DNA of 64,000 bases, from NCBI GenBank assembly GCA_018350325.1, contig JAEVLN010000002.1:2382295-2446294 (forward strand), written 5' to 3'. How positions within the stretch are numbered: position 1 is the stretch's first letter; each line of letters opens with the position of its first letter. The notes beneath the pieces were generated by a model. That model did not search any database, was not told the DNA's origin, and saw nothing but the letters and a program-made list of their open reading frames with translations. Below are positions 11,720 to 25,452 of this stretch, in pieces. The stretch is from Globodera rostochiensis (taxonomy: Eukaryota; Nematoda; Chromadorea; Rhabditida; Heteroderidae). A program made the position numbers and the translations under genes.

Positions 11720-13547
11720 ATGGAAAAAGGTTTGTTCACCAATTTGAAGACTGCTGCACTTTACTAATCGGTAATTTAAATTCAAGGCTCGAATTTCCTC
11801 CGCAATTCCGACACGGTCGAGGAGGGCGACACTGTGATTGTTTATGTGAATCCGAGCACTAAATACAGCGTTGTTGTGAAGCGTGGGCACACTTTGCACA
11901 TGAAATACGGGGCATTACGGCACGAATTTCTGATCGGCAAACGGTGAGTGGGGTAGTAACTGTTTAAATAATCTAAATCAACTCGATGTAATCAGCTTAT
12001 GAGCTGAAATTTTTGAGTAGTAATGAATTGGTAAAACATTTTTGGTCTTAATAATTTGATGAATTATAAAATAAAGTCGGAACCGTCCATCTTCAGTTAT
12101 GGCACCACCGTATCTGCTTCGGCCGGTTATGTGTATGTGCTGAGGGCGAACCCGAACATGTGGACACGGACGCTGCAGAAGAGTACACAGATTCTCTACA
12201 CGCCGGACATCGGCACCATTCTGTTGCTGTTGGACGTGAAGCCTGGCGCGCGGATTTGCGAGACCGGCACAGGTCGGGGAACACCAGTGATGGTTGAAGA
12301 TTTTGAGGCATAAAAATGAAAAAATAGGAATTGATTACAAATCCGCAGTTATTAAATGCGTAATTGGTGTTGGAATTTGAATTAGCTGTTGTTGAAAATT
12401 TTTGTTAAGGAAGTGGGTCTTTGTCCCATGCTATTGCCACTGCAGTCGCGCCGGACGGGCATTTGTATTCGTACGACATCGATGAGCAACGAGTCAAAGC
12501 TGCACAGAAGGATTTGAAGGTCCACACATTGACGAGACTTGTCCGACAATATGTTTTAGACATTTTTGGAAACTAACTGCTTTGGCCCAATTTTAAATAG
12601 TTATTTGACGAGTTTTAAACACTTCTTTCAGCTTCACGGCTTGGCCCAATGCGCCACCATTCAATGTCAGGACGTGTGCCAACATGGCTTTTCCGTTCCA
12701 TCAACAGAAGGATGGCGTTGTGACGGCGTATTTCTGGATTTGCCAGCCCCGTGGTTGGCCATTGCGCACGCGCACAAAGTGTTGCAGAACGCGGAGAGAC
12801 CGTCCAGGCTGGTCAGCTTCTCCCCGTGCATTGAACAGGTGCAGCAGGTGTGCACGGAGTTGGAGCAGCACGGCTTTGTGGACATTGAGACTGTTGAGGT
12901 GGTGCCGCAAAAGATGAAGGTGGGTAAGATTCCGAGAATTGCAAGTGTGTACTGTTTGAAGACGAATATTTTTATTTCTGTTTCTTACAAATTAGCCTCG
13001 GCTCAGCCCTTTTTGATCCAAAATTTTTAGTTAATTGACGTGCCGAGCGAGAGTTTGTTAGAGTTTGCTGCCAAAGGAGCGAACGCACCGGCCTTCTTGC
13101 AAAAGAAGCCTGCCGACGACCAACAAAAAAGTCGTCGCGGCGCTAAGCGCAAGGCCGCGGACGATGGAAGCGAACAAACGCCCGACAAATGCAAAGATGA
13201 ATATGAAAGTGGCGGCGACGAAACTGTATGAACTTTTTTGGCTCAAATGCTCGGCCCCGAGCGGGAGAAGGGCGACTGGTCGTGAAGGCGTGGTGGTTAT
13301 TTTCTGTGTTCAGGTAGCAGCGGTAAATGGCATTGTTGCCGCCGATCCCGACAATGATGATGGTCCCCAGATGTTGACGGATGCCGTGCCATGTCCCCTT
13401 GTCCAGCCCACCCACACCGGTTACATCACTTCCGCCACATTGTTGCCACGGATTGTTGTTACCCCTGAGGCTGGCGATGTTCCGAATGACACCACCCAAC
13501 AGCAAGAATCTTTCCCTCCTTCCTCCCCTCACGGCCAGCAACAATGA
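11720..13547 (+). CDS. trmt-61A: tRNA (adenine-58-N1)-methyltransferase catalytic subunit TRMT61A
   Basis: Seven exons (11720-11729, 11787-11943, 12097-12272, 12410-12519, 12632-12919, 13031-13225, 13314-13547) give 389 residues, longer than human TRMT61A (289). The N-terminal barrel ends YGALRHEFLIGKRYG. The Rossmann domain carries the SAM motif ICETGTGSGSLSHAIA, then VFLDLPAPW, the DxPxPW catalytic-region motif, and FSPCIEQVQQVC. The C-terminus has QPTHTGYITSATLL. A nematode-type basic/acidic insertion (about residues 245-310; KKPADDQQKSRRGAKRKAAD) extends the protein. With TRMT6 it makes m1A58 in tRNA. The first exon MEKG is only 10 nt, and no AG lies between the vps25 stop and this ATG, so the true 5' end may differ. 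Confidence 0.94.
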
Positions 13548-13594
13548 TTTTAAATTATGATGGCAATGTGAGATTGGCGATTTATTGTCTCATT

Positions 13595-13615
13595 AATAAA
13601 AAAAATGACTTTATT
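13595..13615. terminator. Overlapping convergent poly(A) signals
   Basis: AATAAA at 13595-13600 serves the + strand trmt61a. TTTATT at 13610-13615 is AATAAA on the minus strand, downstream of the spartin gene. The two convergent transcripts therefore overlap or abut within about 130 bp. Confidence 0.65.
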
Positions 13616-13673
13616 TCAATTTGAAATTGATACATGCATCCGATTAGAAGCTTTGAAAATTTGCAAAATGAGG

Positions 13674-16242
13674 TTATTTAGTGGGAAAAAGCAAATCACT
13701 GGCTGTTTCTGTGTTGAGGGCCCACTCCTTGACGAAGCGAATGAATGACACCACTGGCGCATATCTAGATTTTGCAAAGAGGATTTAATAGGCTTTTCGG
13801 TACTATTTTAAACGAACACCTGTATTTTAATTAGCCCGATGCAATCCTGGCACAAAAAAGCGCACATCACGATTGGCTTTTCTCGTCCTTGTACGTGCCG
13901 GTCCGGCCTAGCTTCACACTTTGCTGCTGCTGCTGCTGTACACGCTCCCTACCGCTTCCGACTTGGACCATCTGAAGGCCCGCCTTGCGTGCCATTCGGC
14001 CAGCAATGGAACGTGGGCCCAGCTCGTACAGTTGAAAACCGGCCAAGGTGGTGTGCCCCAGCGCGTACAGTGTGTGATGTGCGGTCAGCGAAGCCTCGTC
14101 GCCGTAACTAAAATGGCAAACATCAAGAAATACACAATTATTTTCAACAAAAAGCTAACCGCAGTTGAACTGTCTGCACCGTTTCGTCGGCCATGTTGCG
14201 CATCAGCGTCTTCGATGCGTCCTCCAACGCAATCCAAACTGTCGAAAACGCTGAAAACCAAACATTCTGTCACAATTGACCAAAACAAAATGTAATAAGA
14301 CCAACCCGTAAGTCCGCCTCCAATTACGGTTGCCGTACTTCTGAAGGCTCTTCCACCAACACTTTCACCGCTTACACTGCCGGCCACTCTTTGCCCGACG
14401 GCAATGCCAACGTCGCCAATTTTGTCCACTTAAATTAAAACAACACAAAATCAAACCGGTCTAACCAAAGAATCAGCAACAACAACAAAAAACTGACACA
14501 AGAAACGAGTCACTTTGCCGATCAGTTTGCCCCCCTTGTGCAAAACGAACACGCCATGACGTATTGCCGGACTGATGTTCACCGGTTCCGCACCAGGTTC
14601 CTGTGAAAAATAGAAATCCTCTTAAAAACAGAATCCTTTAATAAAATTAGCGGATTATGTTAAATGTTTCAAGAATTTTAATGTTTAACTTTTTGCAAAT
14701 GCGGGGTTATTTTGAGGGGAAAAAATTTTTTTTCACCGCACCATTCCGGCACGGTACTGCTCGCCCTTCTTCGCCATGTACTTGCCGGTCCATTCGGCCG
14801 CACTTTGCGTATTCACTGCAATGTATTGGCCGGTACGAATGAACAATTGGGCGATGCGTTCACTGACAATAGAAAAAGTTTAATATGCTTGTGTTGCATT
14901 CAATTATGTGATGGTGTGCATGGACCGACTGGACTGACTGACCTGGTTTGCTGTCGTTGCTCATCACTCATTCTGTCCACAATGTCACTGGTGTTGACGA
15001 CGGCAAATTGTTGGAGGGCGTACACAAACTCAGACTCAAGTTTGGGCTCCAGGCCACGGGGCAAAATAATGCCGACAAACAAATTTGGGTGTTCAGGGGC
15101 TGGGTTTGGCATGACGAAGACGCCTGAAAATAAGAAGTAAATTCCCGAAAAACATAGAAATGTTCTTTCAATTCAAGTTTTTGGTTGGATTCTTCTATAT
15201 TATAGATCTGAAGTTTCCATTAACCAAAAATTTCATAGTTTAATTATAAAATCAAATCTAAATCAAGCCTGCACATGTATTAGTAACACCACCAACCCAA
15301 TTCGTTTTTCAGAATGGCAGTTTTGCCGGGCACAAGCGGATATGCCCACGGGCCGACTTGGATGAAAGCGGCGGGCGACAACGATGCCGACTCGTTCCCA
15401 TTGTTAAGCGCCTCCTGCGGGTTGGACAGTCTGAAGATGGCCAACGACGAGGGCGGAGTGGGCGCGTTTGTTTTATCGTCCTGAACAGGAAACGAACGGT
15501 TGGGGGAATTGTAAACTGTTACACCCCCCCCCTCCTCCAAAAAAAAGATTGCGCGTTTACTTCAATCACAACAAGTTGAACACCGTCGGGAAGCCAAAAA
15601 AACAGTTCGGCATCCGTGGTGGCGGCGGCCGTGTCTTCGCTGGCAGCCACCAGCGAATTTCGAATTGTTTCCACCGCTTTCTGAAAGAATCGCGTTGATG
15701 GAAACCATAAAGCCAGAAGCCAGCTGGACCCCATCGAACGGAGGTCAATTCGTTCCCCTACCCCGCCCTTTACTTCGATTCGTTCCCTTTAATAAAATGA
15801 CAAAAAATCTCTAAAAATTGTACAAAACTCGTGCGCTAAACACGAATCCGAGCCCCGTTTTTGTGTTGAATCGGGGTGTAACGAATCGTCTTTTACCGTC
15901 CTGTCATGCCAGCTCCCCCCCCCCCCACTCACGCGACTGTCCGCGTGGTGCAAATTGTCTCGAATGGTGGCCACTCGCTCCTCGACCAACACGCGGACCC
16001 TTTCCAATCCGTTGCGAAGTCCGCTCCGCCGTCCGGTGTCCAGCCGCAGCGCCTGGTCGCCCAGCTCCAACCCGCGCTCATACATCAGACGCGCATTTGA
16101 CTAAATTAAATTAATTGAGTTTAATTAAATCAAATTTAACACTAAACAGACTCACCCGATCGTCCACCTCATCATAACAAAGGCCTTGTTCAATGAAAGC
16201 GTATGCGTCCGCAAAGAGACTGTCAATGTTGGCTGAAGCCAT
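13674..16242 (-). CDS. Spartin-like protein (MIT + senescence domain)
   Basis: About ten exons. Start MASANIDSLFADAYAFIEQG (16156-16242), then LMYERGLELGDQALRLDTG. This is an N-terminal MIT helical bundle as in spartin/SPG20. The next exons (15560-15680, about 15290-15483) give AELFFWLPDGVQLVVIE, then FIQVGPWAYPLVPGKTAILK and FVMPNPAPEHPNLFVGIILP, the plant-homology PH-like region. Later exons give AAEWTGKYMAKKGEQY, AVGQRVAGSVSGESVGGRAF, TVWIALEDASKTLMRNMADE and GDEASLTAHHTLYALGHTTL, the glycine/alanine-rich senescence domain. It ends SDLLFPTK at 13674. Spartin acts on lipid droplets and endosomes and in mitochondrial quality control. Minor splice junctions are approximate; family identity is strong. 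Confidence 0.87.
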
Positions 16243-16517
16243 GAGTCCAAAGAAAATCACTTTTCTAACATAAAAATTCGGATTTAAAATTAATTTGAAA
16301 TTTCATTTAGAATACAATCCATTGAAAGTTAAGCGACTTGCGCGCCATCAAACTTTGTCATAATTATTTAAACCAAACCGTGTTATTGCCATAGCTTTTT
16401 TATGAAATAGAAACACAAAAAGATGCATAAATTGTCAAGACTAAACAAACCCAAGAGGCCTATGGACAGATTGTTACATGAAAAGTCAGTGAAAAAAAAA
16501 CATTGAGAAATACACAT

Positions 16518-17297
16518 TCAACGCAAATTGGTCATTCGCTGTTCGTAGAAGTCGATGATCAGCTTGGGATATCGTCGAGAGGCAACGCGAGACGGGACAA
16601 ACTCGGCCAAAGTAACGCCCTTCAGTTTGACGAGATAAAAGCTGAAAATTGGAATTTTGTACCAAATTAGTAAGAAAAAAACAAAATTCGAATTTTTGCC
16701 CGATTTTTTAATCACCGATACGATTGATTACCCCCCCCCCCCTGTAAAAGCCCCTAATAAAATACGAACACTTCGCTGTTCATGCGTGCAGCGCCCAAAA
16801 TCTGTTCGGCATCGACATTGGAAGGTTCATCTACATCCATCTCCCGTTTCTGCTGATTGAATTTGGACAGCAAATCGGGGCAGTTCAAGTTGCTCTCTGG
16901 CTCCCTGAGTTTAGACGGTGAACCACGCAAATTTCAGGCGAAAACAACCTAATTGCATTCAATTCAGCGCATTTTTGAGTCCAAACAAAAATTATCAAAA
17001 AAAATTCTTATTTCGGGTGGGCTAAAGCCCAGAGACCCCCCCCCCCCAACCCCACAATCTTCACTCGCCAATTTGATTTTTTCATACGTTTTGCCAACTG
17101 CGCGTTTAATGGGGCGTATTATCGACTTTTATGTTCAAAAAAATCCAATTTCGGGCTAACCAGGTGTTCTCCTTGTCGGAGCAGCCCTTCCACTTCAGCA
17201 AGTACTCCACACGCCAATCAAGCTCTCGTCGTGCCAAAATGGTCTCCACCTGAAACACCTTCTCGCCAACGCCCCTCTTGCTTTGCCGCGTCACCAT
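16518..17297 (-). CDS. Heterochromatin protein 1 (chromodomain + chromoshadow)
   Basis: Three exons (17161-17297, 16770-16904, 16518-16641) join in phase for 131 residues. The chromodomain (about residues 13-65) reads FQVETILARRELDWRVEYLL, then KWKGCSDKENTWEPESNLNC. Its methyl-lysine cage positions appear to be F/Y, W and W-E. A short acidic hinge (KREMDVDEPSNVDAEQIL) leads to a chromoshadow domain, FYLVKLKGVTLAEFVPSRVA then YPKLIIDFYEQRM, the dimerisation module that binds PxVxL peptides. It is shorter than vertebrate HP1 (about 185-190), mainly in the hinge. Exon 2 to 3 uses donor gttcgt. It lies between the complex III subunit and spartin on the same strand with gaps of 219 and 275 bp. Confidence 0.93.
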
Positions 17298-17516
17298 GTC
17301 CAAGCAAAAAAACAATGAAGCCAATTTTATTGTAAACAAAAAAACCGATAGGACATTTGTTGCTCGGGCAGCAAGCAGTTCAATTTTAATAAAACATTTG
17401 TTGATTTATATTTATAACTCAATTCTTGCCATCTCAAACACTACGGGGGGCTTTGACATTGGTCACAAAACATTGTCCTAATTTCCAATTCACAACATCC
17501 GTCCCTCTCGCGCGCT

Positions 17517-18141
17517 TCACTTCTTCGCCGTCGCTTTGATTTGCGAACGCAGACCCGGAATGTACAGGGCGAAACGCTGCCAATCCGTGAAGTACACCAA
17601 CAGCAAAAAGGCCGACGCTACAAAAAAAGGGGGGGGGGTGGACAGCATTTTTTGAATGAATGACAAATTTTTGTTGTTTGGAGGAACCCAGAAAACTGAA
17701 AATGTTACTACCTTTTTTAAAAGAAAATGTAGTAATATTAAATATGTGACCAATAGCTTGAAAAAGATCGAAAGGTAAATTAATACTATCTTATTATGAA
17801 AGCACCCACCCGGTTTGTCATCCACACAAGGTACCCGCCCGCCCTTTTTTTTAGAAAAACAAATAAAACTACAAAAAAGTGAATTGAACAAGGCGTTTTT
17901 GAGGTCGGCAGAACCCGACTCCGACCTCTCCCTTTTTTGGCATAAGAATTAAACTGAACTGACCGCCGTAGGCAGCGAATGTTGGGTAACTGAAAAGAGC
18001 AAATTGACTGTTTGTTTGGTCAAACAAATAGGTAACACAAAATTTCTTTTTTTTTTGGGATTTCGAAACGTTGTTTTTATTTTGATTTTAACTTACTAAG
18101 TGCTGTTGACGGCTGCCCGTTTGAAAAGCGGCGTCCATTTA
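17517..18141 (-). CDS. Cytochrome bc1 complex small subunit, UQCR11/QCR10-like (5' end missing)
   Basis: Three exons (18097-18141, 17964-17989, 17517-17617) read in phase KWTPLFKRAAVNSTYYPTFA, then AYGGASAFLLLVYFTDWQRF and ALYIPGLRSQIKATAKK. A short soluble segment, 'YPT(F/Y)AxxG', one transmembrane helix and a following 'TDWxxxLxYIP' is the pattern of UQCR11, the 6.4-kDa subunit of respiratory complex III in the inner mitochondrial membrane. The first exon here starts with the last base of a codon, so a short 5' exon supplying the start lies upstream, and I could not place it. The apparent ATG at 18138 is in a different frame and does not join exon 2. Family call is moderate because the protein is so small. 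Confidence 0.62.
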
Positions 18142-18448
18142 CTGTGCGGGAAAAACATTTGTAACCGTTCAGTAATAAGCAATCAAAGAGTTATGTAAAT
18201 TTGTTCGGATGCGCTGCAAATTGTAACAAAAAACAAAAAAAATTAAGCATAAATAAAGCAAATTTGAAAAATGACATCAGGACCCAAAAATACTGAAAAT
18301 GATGAAAGTTTTGTAAAAAAGAAAATATGTATGACGAATTTTTTGTTTTTGTGGCGAGGGGGAGGGAGAAGTGACTAACGGGGAAAGCGAGCAAAATGAA
18401 GAAGTGTTAAGAGGGAAAGTGCTAAAACCGGTAATTGGATGTTTAGAC

Positions 18449-18588
18449 TAAAGTTCGGACTTGAGGACCGATCGAGATTTAGATCGAGAATCTCGAAAAA
18501 ATTAGACGATCGAGATTCGTTCTCGAGATCCGCCGAGAAAACTCGGTTAAATTTGATCGATCGAGAATCTCGACCGGCCCGATCTCTA
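18449..18588. mobile_element. hAT-like non-autonomous element, CGAGATCTCG word family
   Basis: 140 bp bounded by TAAAGTTCGGACTTGAGG and ...CCCGATCTCTA, flanked by GTTTAGAC and GTTTAGGC (7 of 8 identical). The interior is built from 'gatcgagattctcgaaaa' palindromic pieces. It is the same family as 33329-33651 and 35346-35536. Confidence 0.75.
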
Positions 18589-19060
18589 GTTTAGGCCGGG
18601 AACTGGCTTTCTGTTGTTGTCCTTTTATCGTCGATCTTCACAATCCCCAACTTCCAGTCATCACCACACTCGTTGATATTCATCGCGCCGATCTTTCGTC
18701 CTTGGCCCCCTTTTGAGCATTTTCCTCTTTTCCTTTCACATCGATTCTCCTCTACTCTATACATATGTACGTATGCACCTGGCGACATTTTGTCAATTTA
18801 ATTTATGTTTGATCAATTGTTTCAAGTTATTAAGACCGCATCGGCTTCCTTTGCCGGGACAGCCCACCAATCTGCTGATCTGTTTTCATACTGATCTGAT
18901 CAGATTTGGCGCCGTTAACAATCATACCTATGTGTAGTCCGGATCGGATCAGAGCACGGTTAGGCCTCCAGAGAACACCCATTCCCTGCACAAATCGGAA
19001 TTTTGATTTTTGGCACGGCATTGTTCCACTTTCGTCCCCATTTTGTAGAGTCTTACCAAT

Positions 19061-22003
19061 ATGCCTTCCGTTTTGCTTATTGTACCGCAATGGACTCCGT
19101 TTGGCGAAGCGTTGGCCCATCGTTTGGTGCCGCCCTCCGGCGACGGGAAGCTGTTCGTGCTGTGCCCATTCTCTGGCCAAGGCGTTCCACGAGCCTTGTT
19201 GGCACACGTCGAACGCGGCACGCTGCGCATCGAGTTCGGATTGCACAGCAATAAACGGCTGGTGGACGAACTGATCTGGAATCATCAGGTGGCACCGGAG
19301 GGCTTTTACTAAGTCATAAATGAACACAATGCCCGTTCATTTTATCACGAAAATTGGCATATGTGATTTCTGATCTGTTGTCGTCACCCAATCCGCGCAC
19401 ACATCCACATTTCTGATCTGATCGGGGCAAGCCGTTGATCGTGTTTGATTGATCAGATTCACACGGTGTTTCTGCTGCTTTCCGGTGTCGACGATTGTGA
19501 AGTGCAAAGCTCCGAGGGAATTGCGACACGCACGCGTGCCTTCCTCCGACCGCTATGCGCACTGCTCGAGTGTCTGCGGCAATGCGCGGTGCCGCCTATG
19601 CTATGCGCTGTTGCGGACCATCACGCGCGCGACAACAACAACAACAGCTTCTTGGAACTTTTTAAAAATTGTTTTGAGTAAAGTTTTTTAAAATTTCGAA
19701 TTTTCAGCGCGAAACGCCGCCGGCGCAGACGCCGTCCGCTGTTGTCCAATGCGTCAGCGAAGCGTCCGCCCGCTTCTCTGCCGCGCATGCGCTTTTGCAT
19801 GCGTACGCCGTCAGGTGAAGCGGTCGAAAGTGGCCCCAAGGCCGGTCTGATCTGACCGGTGTATTGTCCAAATCAGAGTTGGCGGGCAGTCAACCGATTT
19901 TTGGGCGCTACCGATCTGAATCCCCCCACGATGGCTGATTCAGTCTCGTACTGAAGCTATTGTTAAGGCTAACTTAGGCTTAAGCCACCCTGGGTTGGGA
20001 TTCGTTAGGCTTTGGCCAAGCCTAAGCTAGCCTAAGCCTAGCTTAGACCAAGTTTAGGCCTAGTTTAAGATCGAGACACATTTGGCTGTGGGGCGATTCA
20101 GACCGGAAGCGGATTTTTGCACCCCCAAAACGCTGCTTTAACAAATTAGCATTGTATTCCTTTAAAATTTCCAATTTTTCTGCATTTTTGGGACCTCTAA
20201 AAGTTTGAAAACATTTTGAACAGCTATCGCCTGAATGTGCAAATTGCGCTGATCGAACAAAAACTGAACAGTGCGCAGACACGGGAAAAGGCTGTGGACT
20301 TTGTGCTGGAAATTGCGACGAAAGAGGACGAAAAGGCGCCAATTCATGCGTTCAAAACGAACGGACATTATGCCGGAGGGGAAGAGGTGCAGGGGCAGGG
20401 ATGGGCGGAATTCCGATTTCCGACTTTTTTGGGGTCGGAATTCCGATTTCCGACTTCCGACTTTTTTGGGGTCGGAATTCCGATTTCCGACTTTTTTGGG
20501 GTCGGAATTCCGATTTCCGACTTTTTTGGGGTCGGAATTCCGAATTCCGACTTCCGACTTTTTTGGGGTCGGAATTCCGATTTCCGACTTTTTTGGGGTC
20601 GGAATTCCGATTTCCGACTTCCGACTTTTTTGGGGTCGGAATTCCGATTTCCGACTTTTTTGGGGTCGGAATTCCGATTTCCGAAATTTTCTGAGGCCAA
20701 TCGGTGCCCAATGGGCTGCACGAAATTTCGTTTCGTTTTCGTGTTTTTCGTCGTTTTCGTGGTTTTTTGGGTTTCGTTTTCGTGTTTCGTTTTCGTCCTA
20801 GAATTTTTTTTCGTTTCGGTTTCGTTTTCGTAAATGAAAAATAGGATTTTTCGTTTCGTTTTCGTTTTCGAAAATGAAAAATCCTGTTTTCGTGCAGCCC
20901 TGGTGCCCATCCCTGGTGCAGGGGCAAGACGAGGGCAAAAACAAAAGCCACAAAATTAGAATGATCAAAAATTGCCGAAACGGATCAGTTCACGTCTCAA
21001 CCATCCAAAGTTTTGATGTTGATCAGACGTTTGCGAATCGAAATGGTTTAACGCGTTTCCGACTTAAAGTTTAAAAACGTTCGGAGGGGACCTTCTATCC
21101 GGTGATGAACTGATAGGGAGGGTACTGTAAAGTGTGTCTAGAGAGGGTACTGTATGTGTGTCTTTCCTCGATCAGAATACAGTATACAAATGTGCCTCAA
21201 TTTGTTGTCTTTTAGTCGATCGCCCTCTCTTGCGCTCCATATGCGCGTATGCTGCTGTTCGGCGAGCCTGAGGCTGTGCAGCTCGCAGAGTCACGCCTTC
21301 AGCAACTCGTCCCCGGAGGGCACCTGATCATGGCCAGATATTTGCCCGGCGTGGACCTAGACGAATCTATCGAGATGGACATTGTTGCTCATGGTCCCAG
21401 CCACCTCGTCTTTGTCCATGGGGCGGGTAGGCCAAATTTTCGAAAACTTTTTAAATAAATTTGCATTTTGTGCAGACGAACGAACGCGCGCGGCATGGGA
21501 AGCGGGCGGCCCGTCCAACTTGCGGGACAACGTGCGGAACAACTTGTTCAGGTGCACGCCGGGGATGTAAGCAACCGGATGCCAAAAAAAGTCTGGCATC
21601 CGCCGGAATCCGACAAACTTTGAAATTTGAATTTTTCAAATTTTTCTGATCATTTTTTTGCCCTTCCGCCTCCCAGTTTTTGGACCAATTTTCTTGACAA
21701 ATTCCATAAAAATTTTAAGCCCGTGGCTTCTCTCCCACATCGGTGAACGTTTTGGCATTGTGTTTATCGAAATCGACGGGCAAAACAGCTGCAAACCGGT
21801 TCGTCGTCGTCCAAATTGGCCCACGAAACTTTTGCATTTCCTAAAGCCGCCGTACAATAACAAAAAGCCGGCTTTTACATATTTCAAAATTCCCTCAATT
21901 TAAGGAGGACAAAATGCCAATGAATGCGCCTGAAATGAGTCGTTACGCGGTGGTGCGTCACTTTGGCGACATGCTTTGTCAGATGAAAGTTAATCCGGAA
22001 TAG
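19061..22003 (+). CDS. Degenerate SDR / dTDP-rhamnose-pathway-like protein
   Basis: Exons: 19061-19288 (MPSVLLIVPQWTPFGEALAH...), 19457 to about 19640 (IHTVFLLLSGVDDCEVQ...), about 19707-19815 (SEASARFSAAHALLHAYAV), 20222 to about 20386 (YRLNVQIALIEQ...), about 21214-21425 (MLLFGEPEAVQLAESRLQQL), about 21474-21551, 21720 to about 21790 and about 21905-22003. AYAVS|YRLNVQ and NNLFS|PWLLSHIGERFGIVF join in phase. The pattern resembles nematode RML proteins: an N-terminal extended-SDR domain followed by a dTDP-4-dehydrorhamnose-reductase-like Rossmann domain ('NNLFGPWLLA...KFG'). The Gly-rich nucleotide loop is absent and YxxxK reads FSAAH, so the N-terminal half looks catalytically dead. Donor of exon 2 is unresolved. 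It could be a pseudogene. Confidence 0.5.
19905..20100 (+). repeat. TTAGGC-rich dispersed repeat, copy A
   Basis: Contains CTACCGATCTGAATCC and CTCGTACTGAAGC, then runs of CTTAGGCTTAAGC/GCCTAAGCCTAG. The same modules occur in opposite orientation at about 23745-23915 and 38435-38545. TTAGGC is the nematode telomere hexamer, but here it is embedded in an irregular palindromic array. Confidence 0.7.
20396..20916. mobile_element. hAT-like non-autonomous element (outer), GGTCGGAATTCC word
   Basis: Ends CAGGGATGGGC and GCCCATCCCTG(G) are inverted repeats, and the exact 8-bp duplication TGCAGGGG flanks both sides (20388-20395 and 20917-20924). The interior (about 20405-20690) is a tandem array of GGTCGGAATTCCGATTTCCG plus ACTTTTTT, about 30 bp, with shorter variants. 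A second element (20711-20901) has inserted into its right end. Without that insertion it would be about 322 bp. It lies a few bases downstream of a plausible 5' splice site of the SDR-like gene. Confidence 0.88.
20711..20901. mobile_element. Nested hAT-like element, TTTTCGTTTCG word
   Basis: 191 bp bounded by ATGGGCTGCACGAAA and TTTTCGTGCAGCCCT, with exact 8-bp duplication GGTGCCCA at 20703-20710 and 20902-20909. The interior is repeated CGTTTTCGTTTCGT. Removing it together with one duplication copy restores the uninterrupted right terminus of the outer element. Confidence 0.85.
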
Positions 22004-22435
22004 TACATACTGTACTCTACCGTACTACCGAGAAACGGTTGAAAGATGGCAAAAACGATAAATGATAAATTAAATATATTTAAATATTGACATTTTGTAC
22101 AACAAAAAGAGAAAGAAGCTTTGGCGCGTTCGGACCTCCGACATTTTACAAGACAAAAAATCTATGAGAAAGGCTAATCGGCGCTCATTTTTTGCTCAAT
22201 GGACGCCCCCGCGGCGGCCTGCGGGTCCTCCGGCGGCGGACTGCCGGCGACGCCGTTTGGCACGTGCCGTTGCGCGGCGCCTTTTGTCAACAAATGGACG
22301 CGTAGCAAATGCCGCATTCGGTCTTTGATGTTGCCGCTGCTGCATTGTGCCGTTGTCGACCGCCGCGAAACGGCGCCGGCGGCGACGACGACGGAGGAAG
22401 AGGAGGCGGAGCATTGGCTTCAAATTTGAAAATGA
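22004..22435. other. Convergent interval between SDR-like gene and zinc-finger gene
   Basis: AT-rich up to about 22190, then a GC-rich block that is open on both strands with Arg-rich or Ala-rich low-complexity translations. The minus-strand zinc-finger gene could extend into this block by an alternative splice, but no conserved domain is seen. Confidence 0.35.

Positions 22436-25452
<3,017 letters not shown>

Noticed and set aside
20216..20951. Long open frames on both strands with FRFPTFLGSE or NSDPKKVG peptide repeats
   Set aside because: They are translations of the 30-bp GGTCGGAATTCC tandem array inside a transposed element; the period is a multiple of 3, so several frames stay open.
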